Assembly: GCA_947066815.1 (NCBI GenBank)
Contig: CAMSZT010000029.1
Span: forward strand, 1-40,147
Length of the DNA: 40,147 nucleotides
Direction of reading: 5' to 3'
From: an uncultured Lachnotalea sp.
GTDB taxonomy: Bacteria > Bacillota > Clostridia > Lachnospirales > Lachnospiraceae
Shown: piece by piece, positions 24,372 through 31,923 of the stretch
Layout of the letters: each line of letters opens with the position of its first letter
How positions within the stretch are numbered: the stretch's first letter is position 1
Translations under genes and position numbers: made by a program
The notes under the pieces: generated by a model
What the model was told of the DNA's origin: nothing
The model's input: the letters and a program-made list of their open reading frames with translations, nothing else
The model's database searches: none

Positions 24372-26057
24372 ATGAAATTAACAGGTGCGGAGATCGTGGT
24401 GGAGTGCCTGAAGGAGCAGGGTGTGGATACCGTGTTCGGCTATCCCGGCGGCACGATCTTAAATATTTATGACGCATTGTATAAGCATTCCAATGAGATC
24501 AACCATATTTTGACATCCCACGAGCAGGGAGCGTCCCACGCGGCCGACGGCTATGCCAGGGCCACGGGAAAGGTGGGGGTCTGCCTGGCCACCTCCGGCC
24601 CCGGGGCCACCAACCTGGTGACGGGGATCGCCACGGCCCAGATGGATTCCGTCCCCATGGTGGCGATCACGGCCAACGTGGCGGTGAACCTTCTGGGGCG
24701 GGATACCTTCCAGGAGGTGGATATTGCCGGGGTGGTGATGCCCATCACCAAGCACAGCTTTATCGTCAAGGATGTGACGAAGCTGGCGGACACCATCCGC
24801 AGGGCATTCCGCATCGCGGCGGAGGGACGGCCCGGTCCGGTGCTGGTGGACGTGACCAAGGACGTGACGGCGGCGGAGACAGAATACACGCCGGCGAAGC
24901 CCTCCCCGGTCCTTCCCAAGGTGAATACGATCAAGGAGGACGCCGTTTCGAGGGCAGTGGAACTGATCGAGAGATCAAAACGCCCCTACATTTTCGTGGG
25001 CGGCGGCGTGAGCATTGCGGGGGCCTCCGAGGAGCTTATGGAGTTCGTGGAGAAGGTGGACGCCCCGGTGGCGGACACCCTGATGGGCAAGGGCGCCTTC
25101 CCCGGGGAGCATGAGCGCTACACCGGCATGGTGGGTATGCACGGGACGAAGACCTCCAACCTGGGGATCACGAAGAGCGACCTCCTGATCGCCGTCGGCA
25201 CCAGGTTCAGCGACCGGGTGACGGGCAATACCAAGCGGTTTGCCAGGGACGCGAAGGTGCTCCACATCGACGTGGACGCGGCGGAGATCAACAAGAATAT
25301 TTCCAGCGACGTCTCCGTGGTGGGCGATGCGAAGGCAGTCCTTAAGATTTTAAATGAGCGCCTGAATAAACAGGATCATCATGAGTGGGTGGCCGAGATC
25401 GAGGCCATGAAGGAGCGGCATCCCCTGACTTATCCTCAGGACGCGCTGACCGGTCCCTACGTGGTGGAGACTTTATATAAGGTGACAAACGGCGACGCCA
25501 TCATCACCACGGACGTGGGACAGCACCAGATGTGGGCGGCTCAGTTCTATAAATATAAGGAGCCCCGGACCTTCATCACCTCCGGCGGCCTCGGGACCAT
25601 GGGCTACGGCCTGGGGGCGGCCATGGGCGCGAAGATGGGACGTCCGGACAAGGCAGTGTTCAACATTGCCGGGGACGGCTGTTTCCGCATGAACATGAAC
25701 GAGGTGGCGACGGCGGTCCGCTCCAATATCCCGGTGGTCGAGATCGTCATCAACAACCACGTGCTGGGCATGGTGCGGCAGTGGCAGACCTTGTTCTACG
25801 GAAAGCGCTATTCTTCCACCATCCTCCGGGACAAGACGGACTTTGTGAAGGTGGCCGAGGCCATGGGCGCGAAGGGGATCCGGGTTACGAAGAAGGAAGA
25901 GGTGGAGCCGGCCATTAGAGAGGCCATGGCGGCGGGAGGACCCGTGGTCATCGACGTGCAGATCGACAGCGACGACAAGGTATTTCCCATGGTAGCGCCG
26001 GGCGGAGCCATCGAGGAGGCTTTCAATCAGGAGGATCTGGACGCGAAAAATGCCTGA
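24372..26057 (+). CDS. ilvB: Acetolactate synthase, large (catalytic) subunit
   Basis: Thiamine diphosphate enzyme, 561 aa, that condenses two pyruvates (or pyruvate and 2-oxobutyrate), the first common step of branched-chain amino acid synthesis. The catalytic Glu is in LTSHEQGASHAADGYAR (about residue 50). The central FAD/ADP-like domain follows, and the ThDP motif begins GDGCFRMNMNEVATAV near residue 435. It ends the leuB-ilvD-ilvB operon. The small regulatory subunit gene ilvN does not follow, so feedback control must come from elsewhere in the genome or be absent. Confidence 0.95.
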   Translation: MKLTGAEIVVECLKEQGVDTVFGYPGGTILNIYDALYKHSNEINHILTSHEQGASHAADGYARATGKVGVCLATSGPGATNLVTGIATAQMDSVPMVAITANVAVNLLGRDTFQEVDIAGVVMPITKHSFIVKDVTKLADTIRRAFRIAAEGRPGPVLVDVTKDVTAAETEYTPAKPSPVLPKVNTIKEDAVSRAVELIERSKRPYIFVGGGVSIAGASEELMEFVEKVDAPVADTLMGKGAFPGEHERYTGMVGMHGTKTSNLGITKSDLLIAVGTRFSDRVTGNTKRFARDAKVLHIDVDAAEINKNISSDVSVVGDAKAVLKILNERLNKQDHHEWVAEIEAMKERHPLTYPQDALTGPYVVETLYKVTNGDAIITTDVGQHQMWAAQFYKYKEPRTFITSGGLGTMGYGLGAAMGAKMGRPDKAVFNIAGDGCFRMNMNEVATAVRSNIPVVEIVINNHVLGMVRQWQTLFYGKRYSSTILRDKTDFVKVAEAMGAKGIRVTKKEEVEPAIREAMAAGGPVVIDVQIDSDDKVFPMVAPGGAIEEAFNQEDLDAKNA

Positions 26058-26094
26058 AATCTGCGGATCAGGACAAAAGGGTCAGGATGATTTT

Positions 26095-26135
26095 GACCGG
26101 GCGGCTTTGCGGCTGCCCGGTCCGTCTTCATTATA
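26095..26135 (+). terminator. Possible terminator after ilvB
   Basis: GACCGGGC (26095-26102) pairs with GCCCGGTC (26115-26122). The following bases (CGTCTTCATTA) are only weakly T-rich. Confidence 0.5.
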
Positions 26136-26187
26136 CAGAAAAATCCTCAGGATTTCTTGATCATACAAAGGAGGGGTACATAGAAGC

Positions 26188-27990
26188 ATGCAGGAACAGT
26201 GGCGCGTATACGGAAAAAAAGCAGATTTTAAAGGCATTTCAGAACAATTTGATATCGATCAGGTGACGGCCAGGATCATCCGGAACCGGGAGATCAAGGA
26301 ACCGGAGGATATCAGGCTGTATCTTCGTGGAACCCTGGCCGACTGTGACCCGCCGTTTCTCATGAAGGGCATGGAGGAGACCGTGGAGATCCTGGGGAGG
26401 AAGATCAGCGGCAGGAAAGCCATCCGGGTTGTCGGGGATTATGATGTGGACGGGATATGCGCCACCTATATCCTGCTGCAGGCCCTTGGGCGGCTGGGGG
26501 CCGACGTGGACTGTGATATTCCTGACAGGATCCGGGACGGTTACGGGATCAATGTGCGGCTGATCGATCAGGCTGCGGCCGACGGCATCGACACCCTGCT
26601 GACCTGTGACAACGGGATCGCGGCGAAAAGCCAGATCGCCCATGCCAAGGACCTGGGCATGACGGTGCTGGTGACGGATCACCACGAAGTGCCTTTCGAG
26701 GAGGAAGGCGCAGGGGAAAAGCGGGAAGTCCTTCCTCCGGCGGATGTGGTGGTAAATCCTCACCGTTCCGGCTGCAAATATCCCTTTAAGCTGCTCTGCG
26801 GGGCGGCCATTGCCTACAAACTGGCCCAGGCCCTTTACGAGACCTGGGGGATCCCGAAGGAAGAGCTCTCCCCGTTTGTGGAGACGGCGGCGCTGGCGAC
26901 GGTCTGCGATGTGATGCTGCTGCGGGGGGAAAACAGGATCCTGGTGAAGGAGGGATTGAAACGGATGGCCGATTCCCAGATCCTGGGACTGCGGACCCTG
27001 ATCGAGGCCAACGGGCTGAACGCCGAGGCCCTCGGCTGTTATCACCTTGGATTCATACTGGGACCCTGCCTTAATGCGGGGGGGCGGCTGGATACGGCAA
27101 AAAAATCTCTGGCCCTGCTCCTCTCCGAAAAAAAATCTGAGGCGGAAAAGCTGGCCTGGGAGTTAAAGGAGCTAAATGACAAGCGAAAGGATATGACGGC
27201 GGAGAGTGTGAAAGCTGCCATATATAATATAGAAGAAACGGGGATCAAAAAAGACGATGTCTATGTGGTCTTCCTGCCGGAATGCCATGAGAGCCTGGCC
27301 GGGATCGTGGCCGGGAAGATCCGGGAAAAATACAATCATCCGGTCTTTGTGATCACCAGGGCGGCGTCGGGGCTGAAGGGATCCGGGAGGAGTATCGGGC
27401 CTTATTCCATGTATGAGCATCTGGTCCGCTGTCAGGAGTATCTGACAGCCTTTGGCGGCCATCCCATGGCGGCGGGGCTTTCCCTGCCGGAGGAGAATCT
27501 GGAAGCCTTTCGGAAGGCTCTGAACCGGGACAGCGGGCTTTCGGAGGAGGATTTTGTCAGGCAGGTGTGGATCGATGTGCCCATGCCCTTTGCCTATGTG
27601 ACGGAGGAGCTGCTCTCGGAATTTCGGCTGCTGGAGCCCTTCGGAAACGGGAACGAAAAACCGCTGTTTGCCCAGAAGGGCCTGCTGGTCCGGCAGAAAA
27701 GCATTGTCGGAAAAAATAAAAATGTGCTGAAGTTTCTCCTGTCCGACGGGGCGGGACTCAACATGGAGGGGATCATGTTCCAGAATGTACAGGAGACAGA
27801 CCGGCTTGTCCGGGAGGGGGACCGGATCTCCGTCACCTACTACCCGGAGATTCATGAATATATGGGCAGGAGGACTTTGCAGGTGCAGATCTTAAGCTGC
27901 CAGCTGGGAAACCGATTGGAGGCGGAAAGGAGAGCACTCGAGGGCAGGATGGCGATCGAGGGGAGGCCGGTGATCGAGGAGAGAAAATAG
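26188..27990 (+). CDS. recJ: Single-stranded-DNA-specific exonuclease RecJ
   Basis: 5'-3' single-strand exonuclease of recombination and mismatch repair, 600 aa. The DHH phosphoesterase motifs are visible: VVGDYDVDGICATY at 81-94 and VTDHHEVP near 165-170. CGAAIAYKL-type and NAGGRLDTAKKSL motifs follow, then the DHHA1 domain with FGGHPMAAGLSLP and a C-terminal OB-like domain. AGGAGG at 26169-26174 precedes the start, with longer spacing than usual. recJ-apt is a common clostridial order. Confidence 0.93.
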   Translation: MQEQWRVYGKKADFKGISEQFDIDQVTARIIRNREIKEPEDIRLYLRGTLADCDPPFLMKGMEETVEILGRKISGRKAIRVVGDYDVDGICATYILLQALGRLGADVDCDIPDRIRDGYGINVRLIDQAAADGIDTLLTCDNGIAAKSQIAHAKDLGMTVLVTDHHEVPFEEEGAGEKREVLPPADVVVNPHRSGCKYPFKLLCGAAIAYKLAQALYETWGIPKEELSPFVETAALATVCDVMLLRGENRILVKEGLKRMADSQILGLRTLIEANGLNAEALGCYHLGFILGPCLNAGGRLDTAKKSLALLLSEKKSEAEKLAWELKELNDKRKDMTAESVKAAIYNIEETGIKKDDVYVVFLPECHESLAGIVAGKIREKYNHPVFVITRAASGLKGSGRSIGPYSMYEHLVRCQEYLTAFGGHPMAAGLSLPEENLEAFRKALNRDSGLSEEDFVRQVWIDVPMPFAYVTEELLSEFRLLEPFGNGNEKPLFAQKGLLVRQKSIVGKNKNVLKFLLSDGAGLNMEGIMFQNVQETDRLVREGDRISVTYYPEIHEYMGRRTLQVQILSCQLGNRLEAERRALEGRMAIEGRPVIEERK

Positions 27991-27999
27991 GATTTCCGG

Positions 28000-28028
28000 T
28001 TGCCAAGGGAATCCGGGCAGATTATAAT
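28000..28028 (+). promoter_or_regulatory. Promoter of apt
   Basis: TTGCCA (28000-28005) and TATAAT (28023-28028) with a 17-bp spacer, between recJ and apt. Confidence 0.8.
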
Positions 28029-28073
28029 AGGAAGAGAGGCGGAAGGAAAGCCGCAGAAACGGAGGGCAAGACG

Positions 28074-28598
28074 ATGAAGAAGATAGAAGAATACGTGAGG
28101 AGTATCCCGGATTTTCCGGAGAAGGGGATCATTTTCCGGGATGTTACCTCGATCCTGCAGGATGCGGATGGCCTTCACCTGGCCATCGACCTTTTGCAGG
28201 AGACATTAAAGGGGCTTGATTTTGACGTGGTGGTGGGACCGGAGTCCAGGGGATTTATCTTCGGCGTGCCGATCGCCTACAACCTTCACAAAGCGTTTGT
28301 GCCGGTGCGGAAGAAGGGAAAGCTCCCCCGCGAGACGGTGGAAATGGAATACGAGCTGGAGTATGGCAGCGCCGTCATCGAGATGCACAAGGATTCCATC
28401 AAGCCGGGCCAGAAGGTGGTCATCATCGACGACCTGATCGCGACAGGCGGGACTATTGAAGCCATCACGAGGCTGGTGGAGGGCCTGGGCGGCGAGGTGG
28501 TGAAGATCAGCTTCGTTATGGAGCTGGCGGGCCTCAAAGGCAGGGAGAAGCTGAAGGGATACGATGTTTCCAGCGTGATCTGCTATGAAGGGAAGTAG
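28074..28598 (+). CDS. apt: Adenine phosphoribosyltransferase
   Basis: Purine salvage enzyme of 174 aa making AMP from adenine and PRPP. N-terminal PDFPEKGIIFRDVTSIL (core FPEKGIIFRD), VGPESRGFIFG for substrate binding, and the PRPP loop VVIIDDLIATGGT at about 116-128. Many clostridia have relA directly downstream; here a potassium uptake gene follows after 14 nt. Confidence 0.96.
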   Translation: MKKIEEYVRSIPDFPEKGIIFRDVTSILQDADGLHLAIDLLQETLKGLDFDVVVGPESRGFIFGVPIAYNLHKAFVPVRKKGKLPRETVEMEYELEYGSAVIEMHKDSIKPGQKVVIIDDLIATGGTIEAITRLVEGLGGEVVKISFVMELAGLKGREKLKGYDVSSVICYEGK

Positions 28599-28612
28599 GC
28601 GGCGGTAAAGAT

Positions 28613-29995
28613 ATGGAAGAAAAAAGAACTTTCCCGAAACGAAAACGGGGACTCAGCACCACCAGGATCATCGCACTGGGTTTTGCGGCGGCGATCCTGG
28701 TGGGCGCCTTCTTTTTGATGCTTCCCGTCTCTTCGGCGGACGGCGCCTGGACGAATCCTGTCGACGCCCTGTTTACGGCCACGACCAGTATCTGCGTGAC
28801 CGGTCTGGTGACGGTGACGACGGCGGTCCACTGGAGCCTGTTCGGCCAGATCGTGATCCTCATCCTGGCGCAGTTGGGCGGCCTCGGAGTCATCACGGCG
28901 GCCATGTGTGTCCTGATCCTGGTGGGGAGAAGGATCACCCTGAAGGACCGGATGTTGATCCAGGAGACCTACAACATGGACACCCTCTCCGGCCTGGTAC
29001 GGCTGGTGGTGAGGATCGTAAAAGGGACCTTCCTTCTGGAAGGGATCGGGGCCGTATGTTACGCTGCAGTGTTCATACCGGAGTTCGGGTTCTTTCCGGG
29101 GCTCTGGAAGTCCATATTCAATGCGGTCTCCGCCTTCTGCAACGCGGGGATGGATGTGGTTGGGGAGACCAGCCTGCGGGCTTACGCGGGAAACCCGGTC
29201 ATCAATGTCACGACCATGGTCCTGATCGTCTTAAGCGGTCTCGGCTTCATGGTCTGGTGGAACCTGATCGATTCCTGGAAAAAGCGGAAGGAACACAAAC
29301 GAGGATTCGCAGCCGGGCTGACCCTCCACACAAAGCTGGTGCTCATTATGACGGCGGCTCTCGTGCTGGGAGGGGCCCTGTTCTTTTTCCTCTTTGAATA
29401 CCGGAATCCGGCGACCATCGGCGACATGGGGACAGGGGATAAGATCATGGCCTCGTTTTTCCAGTCGGTGACGACAAGGACGGCGGGATTCGAGACCATT
29501 CCCCAGGCAGAGCTGACGGACGGCTCCACGCTGCTGACCATGATCCTGATGCTGATCGGCGGATCTCCGGCAGGGACAGCCGGGGGGATCAAGACCACCA
29601 CGGTGGGGATCCTGTTTCTGATCATCCTGTCCACGGTCCGGGGAAAACGGGAGACCGAGTTTATGAAGCGGCGGATCTCCGCCGACGCGGGCCGGACGGC
29701 CCTGACGGTGACGGGTCTGGCGGTCATGGTGGTGTTCGGTGCGTCGATCCTCCTTTTTGCCACGGATGGCCTTGGGTTTAAGGATACGATCTACGAGGTC
29801 GTGTCGGCGATGGGGACGGTGGGTCTGACCAGGGGGATCACCTCCGGCCTGAGCACTGCCGGCAAGCTGATCCTCATCCTGGTCATGTATATCGGCCGGA
29901 TCGGCCCGGTGACCCTGGCTCTGGCTTTGGCCATGAAACGGAGGGGAAAGGAGCAGAATGTTTCCCTGCCGGAGGAGCGGATCCTGATCGGATGA
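28613..29995 (+). CDS. ktrB: TrkH/KtrB-family potassium uptake membrane subunit
   Basis: Ion-conducting subunit of a Ktr/Trk potassium transporter, 460 aa, with about 8-9 membrane segments. The four filter-loop segments of the family can be picked out: TTSICVTGL, NAGMDVV, TRTAGFETI and MGTVGLTRG. The associated RCK protein is encoded downstream after a 157-nt gap, an arrangement typical of KtrAB. The start at 28613 lies 14 nt after apt, so it may be co-transcribed with it. Confidence 0.92.
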   Translation: MEEKRTFPKRKRGLSTTRIIALGFAAAILVGAFFLMLPVSSADGAWTNPVDALFTATTSICVTGLVTVTTAVHWSLFGQIVILILAQLGGLGVITAAMCVLILVGRRITLKDRMLIQETYNMDTLSGLVRLVVRIVKGTFLLEGIGAVCYAAVFIPEFGFFPGLWKSIFNAVSAFCNAGMDVVGETSLRAYAGNPVINVTTMVLIVLSGLGFMVWWNLIDSWKKRKEHKRGFAAGLTLHTKLVLIMTAALVLGGALFFFLFEYRNPATIGDMGTGDKIMASFFQSVTTRTAGFETIPQAELTDGSTLLTMILMLIGGSPAGTAGGIKTTTVGILFLIILSTVRGKRETEFMKRRISADAGRTALTVTGLAVMVVFGASILLFATDGLGFKDTIYEVVSAMGTVGLTRGITSGLSTAGKLILILVMYIGRIGPVTLALALAMKRRGKEQNVSLPEERILIG

Positions 29996-30078
29996 GTGTC
30001 TTTGGCTGGATGCGGGATATCAAAGTCGAAAATGAGGAATGAGAAACAAAACAGGACAAAAAGAAACAAAAAAATTTC

Positions 30079-30121
30079 ATAATGATCTGCGGTCAGACAA
30101 GATATGACATTATGGCAGATC
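30079..30121 (+). other. Interleaved inverted repeats between potassium transporter genes
   Basis: CATAATG (30079-30085) is complementary to CATTATG (30108-30114), and GATCTGC (30084-30090) is complementary to GCAGATC (30115-30121). Arms appear in the order A-B-A'-B', so the two hairpins exclude each other unless they form a pseudoknot. The site is about 30 nt before the ktrA start and could influence its translation. Confidence 0.45.
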
Positions 30122-30152
30122 GTGGGCGGATTTGTCAGGAAAGGCGGGCAAA

Positions 30153-30803
30153 ATGGCGAAAAAGGAATTTGCGGTTTTCGGACTGGGAGAATTTGGAAGC
30201 AGCATTGCGGTCACCCTGGAGGAGAGCGGCTGTCAGGTGCTGGCGGTGGACAGCAGGGAGGACCGGGTACAGAATATTTCGGAATATGTCACCCACGCGG
30301 CCTGCGCCAATGTGGCGGACCAGGCGGTGGTGCGGTCTTTCGGGGTACAGAATATGGACGGTGTGATCGTGGGGATCGGGGAAAACCTGGAGTCCAGCAT
30401 CATGGCGACCATCTGCGCCAAGGAGTGCGGCGTGCCCTATGTGCTGGCCAAAGCCAACAGCGATATGCACGCGGCGGTGTTAAAAAAGGTGGGGGCCGAC
30501 CAGGTGATCTTTCCGGAGAAGGCTACGGGGATCCGGCTGGGGCGGAACCTGGCTTCCGGCAATTTCCTCGATACCATCGAGCTTTCCAAGAAATTCAGCA
30601 TGGTGGAGATCGAGGTCCCTTCCAAATGGATCGGAAAGAGCATCCGGGAGCTGAACCTCCGGAAGAAAGGCATCAACATCATTGCCAGGAAGGGCGATCT
30701 GGAGGATATCGTCCTCATCGTGGATCCGGACCGGATCATCGAGGGCCAGGAGACCTTTATCATCATCGGGAGCAACAAGGATCTGGAGCGGGAGCTTTTA
30801 TGA
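30153..30803 (+). CDS. ktrA: TrkA/KtrA-family potassium uptake regulatory subunit
   Basis: Cytoplasmic RCK protein of 216 aa that gates the membrane subunit in response to nucleotides. The N-terminal RCK-N Rossmann domain starts FAVFGLGEFGSSIA (GxGxxG) and contains an acidic residue at the end of strand 2 (VDSRED). The C-terminal RCK-C domain (about 140-216) ends FIIIGSNKDLEREL. The ATG at 30153 gives the usual short N-terminus; an upstream TTG at 30132 is possible. Its stop overlaps the next gene's ATG (ATGA). Confidence 0.92.
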   Translation: MAKKEFAVFGLGEFGSSIAVTLEESGCQVLAVDSREDRVQNISEYVTHAACANVADQAVVRSFGVQNMDGVIVGIGENLESSIMATICAKECGVPYVLAKANSDMHAAVLKKVGADQVIFPEKATGIRLGRNLASGNFLDTIELSKKFSMVEIEVPSKWIGKSIRELNLRKKGINIIARKGDLEDIVLIVDPDRIIEGQETFIIIGSNKDLERELL

Positions 30804-31579
30804 GGATCGACAGCGCAAAGAGCAGTCAGGTAAAACAGGTGGCGGCCCTTCAGAAAAAGCCGGGATGCCGGAGAGAGCAGGGCGCCTTTGTGGTGGAGGG
30901 GATCAAAATGGTGCGGGAGGCGCCGAGAGGGAGGCTGCTTTCAGTCTACGCTTCCGATTCCTTCCTGGAGCAGGGAGGGGCGGAAAAGCTTGGCGGCATT
31001 CCCTTCACGGAGATGTCCGACCACGCCTTCAAAGCCATGGCGGATACACAGACGCCGCAGGGGGTCCTGGCGGTGGTGAAGGCCATGAACTGGAAGAAGG
31101 AGGATTTTTCCGGAAAGGGCAGGGCGCTTCTCCTGTTTTTGGAAAATATCCAGGATCCCGGAAATCTGGGGACCATATTCCGGGCCGGAGAGGGGGCCGG
31201 GGTGACCGGGATCCTCATGAGCCGGGAGACTGTGGATGTCTACAATCCCAAGGTGGTCCGTGCAACCATGGGTTCCATTTACCGGGTGCCGTTCGCGGTC
31301 TGCGACAATCTGCAGGAGACACTGGACAAATGTCACAAAGTGGGGATTGCGTCCTATGCGGCCCATCTGGAGGGAAAGAAAAACTACGAAGAGGCAGATT
31401 ATGGAAAACCGTCGGCTTTCCTCATCGGCAATGAGGCGGCGGGGCTCTCGGAAAAATTTTCTTCTGCCGCCGATCATCTGATAAAAATTCCCATGAAAGG
31501 GCAGGTGGAGTCCCTGAATGCGGGGGTGGCGGCTTCCGTACTCCTGTATGAGGCAGCGCGGCAGAGGCGGCATGGATAA
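30800..31579 (+). CDS. SpoU/TrmH-family RNA 2'-O-methyltransferase
   Basis: SAM-dependent methyltransferase of tRNA or 23S rRNA, 259 aa. An N-terminal substrate-binding domain (about 1-95) is followed by the SPOUT knot domain: ENIQDPGNLGTIFRAGEGAGV, here given as DPGNLGTIFRAGEGAG, then FLIGNEAAGLS and SLNAGVAASVLLYE. The exact rRNA or tRNA target cannot be told. It overlaps ktrA by 4 nt. A terminator follows at 31610. Confidence 0.93.
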   Translation: MRIDSAKSSQVKQVAALQKKPGCRREQGAFVVEGIKMVREAPRGRLLSVYASDSFLEQGGAEKLGGIPFTEMSDHAFKAMADTQTPQGVLAVVKAMNWKKEDFSGKGRALLLFLENIQDPGNLGTIFRAGEGAGVTGILMSRETVDVYNPKVVRATMGSIYRVPFAVCDNLQETLDKCHKVGIASYAAHLEGKKNYEEADYGKPSAFLIGNEAAGLSEKFSSAADHLIKIPMKGQVESLNAGVAASVLLYEAARQRRHG

Positions 31580-31609
31580 GGCAGGGAAAGGATGCGGGAC
31601 AGAAATCGG

Positions 31610-31660
31610 GGCGTTCCGTTCAGGGCACAGATAGTTGTGTTTTGGGCGGAACGCCTTTCT
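31610..31660 (+). terminator. Terminator after the SpoU-family gene
   Basis: GGCGTTCCG (31610-31618) pairs perfectly with CGGAACGCC (31647-31655), with a long loop and TTTCTATATAT after it. Confidence 0.8.
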
Positions 31661-31798
31661 ATATATGGTGTATTTTCAAGGCTTTTTGGGGTCTGATGTA
31701 CAATCTTTTTCCATAAAAGGGGGAAAAATCAGAAACGGAGGCAAAGTGGTGGCGAAAAGTCGAAAAAGGGCGCAAAAAAAGAGCAAAGTGGGAAATGG
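31661..31798. other. Leader DNA upstream of the 3D lipoprotein promoters
   Basis: About 140 bp of purine-rich, AT-rich DNA between the SpoU-gene terminator and promoter P1 of the lipoprotein gene. No gene or clear structure is seen. Confidence 0.5.
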
Positions 31799-31827
31799 TT
31801 GACAAATCGAAAAGTTGGTGATATGAT
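31799..31827 (+). promoter_or_regulatory. Promoter P1 of the 3D lipoprotein gene
   Basis: TTGACA (31799-31804) and TATGAT (31822-31827) with a 17-bp spacer. The WalR-type box begins 6 bp after the -10, so a bound regulator would overlap the start of this transcript. Confidence 0.75.
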
Positions 31828-31832
31828 GGCGG

Positions 31833-31849
31833 TGTAACAAAGTTGTAAC
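31833..31849 (+). promoter_or_regulatory. WalR (YycF)-type binding box
   Basis: TGTAAC (31833-31838), 5 bp, TGTAAC (31844-31849). This fits the WalR consensus TGTWAH-N5-TGTWAH exactly. WalR is the regulator of peptidoglycan hydrolases in Gram-positive bacteria, and the downstream gene carries SH3b and 3D domains. It lies 2 bp upstream of the -35 of promoter P2. Confidence 0.65.
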
Positions 31850-31903
31850 AATTGACCCAGAGGTTTAATATTTTATACAGATGGGAGTCAGAATTGTTAC
31901 AAC
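31842..31903 (+). repeat. 12-bp inverted repeat flanking promoter P2
   Basis: GTTGTAACAATT (31842-31853) and AATTGTTACAAC (31892-31903) are perfect inverted repeats 38 bp apart. The first includes half of the WalR-type box. The segment between them holds P2. Confidence 0.75.
31852..31879 (+). promoter_or_regulatory. Promoter P2 of the 3D lipoprotein gene
   Basis: TTGACC (31852-31857) and TATACA (31874-31879), spacer 16 bp. The WalR-type box ends 2 bp upstream of the -35, a position used by activators. Confidence 0.6.
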
Positions 31904-31923
31904 AGGTCACAAGGAGGTATACA

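Noticed and set aside
22693-26057. Many long open frames on the minus strand opposite ilvD and ilvB
   Set aside because: These are shadows of GC-rich coding DNA with no domain content and no ribosome binding sites.
3302-31768. A shared 15-base A-rich string (GAAAAGTCGAAAAAG) at 3302-3316 and 31754-31768
   Set aside because: Low-complexity purine sequence; the single-mismatch resemblance to a Spo0A box is too weak to call a site.
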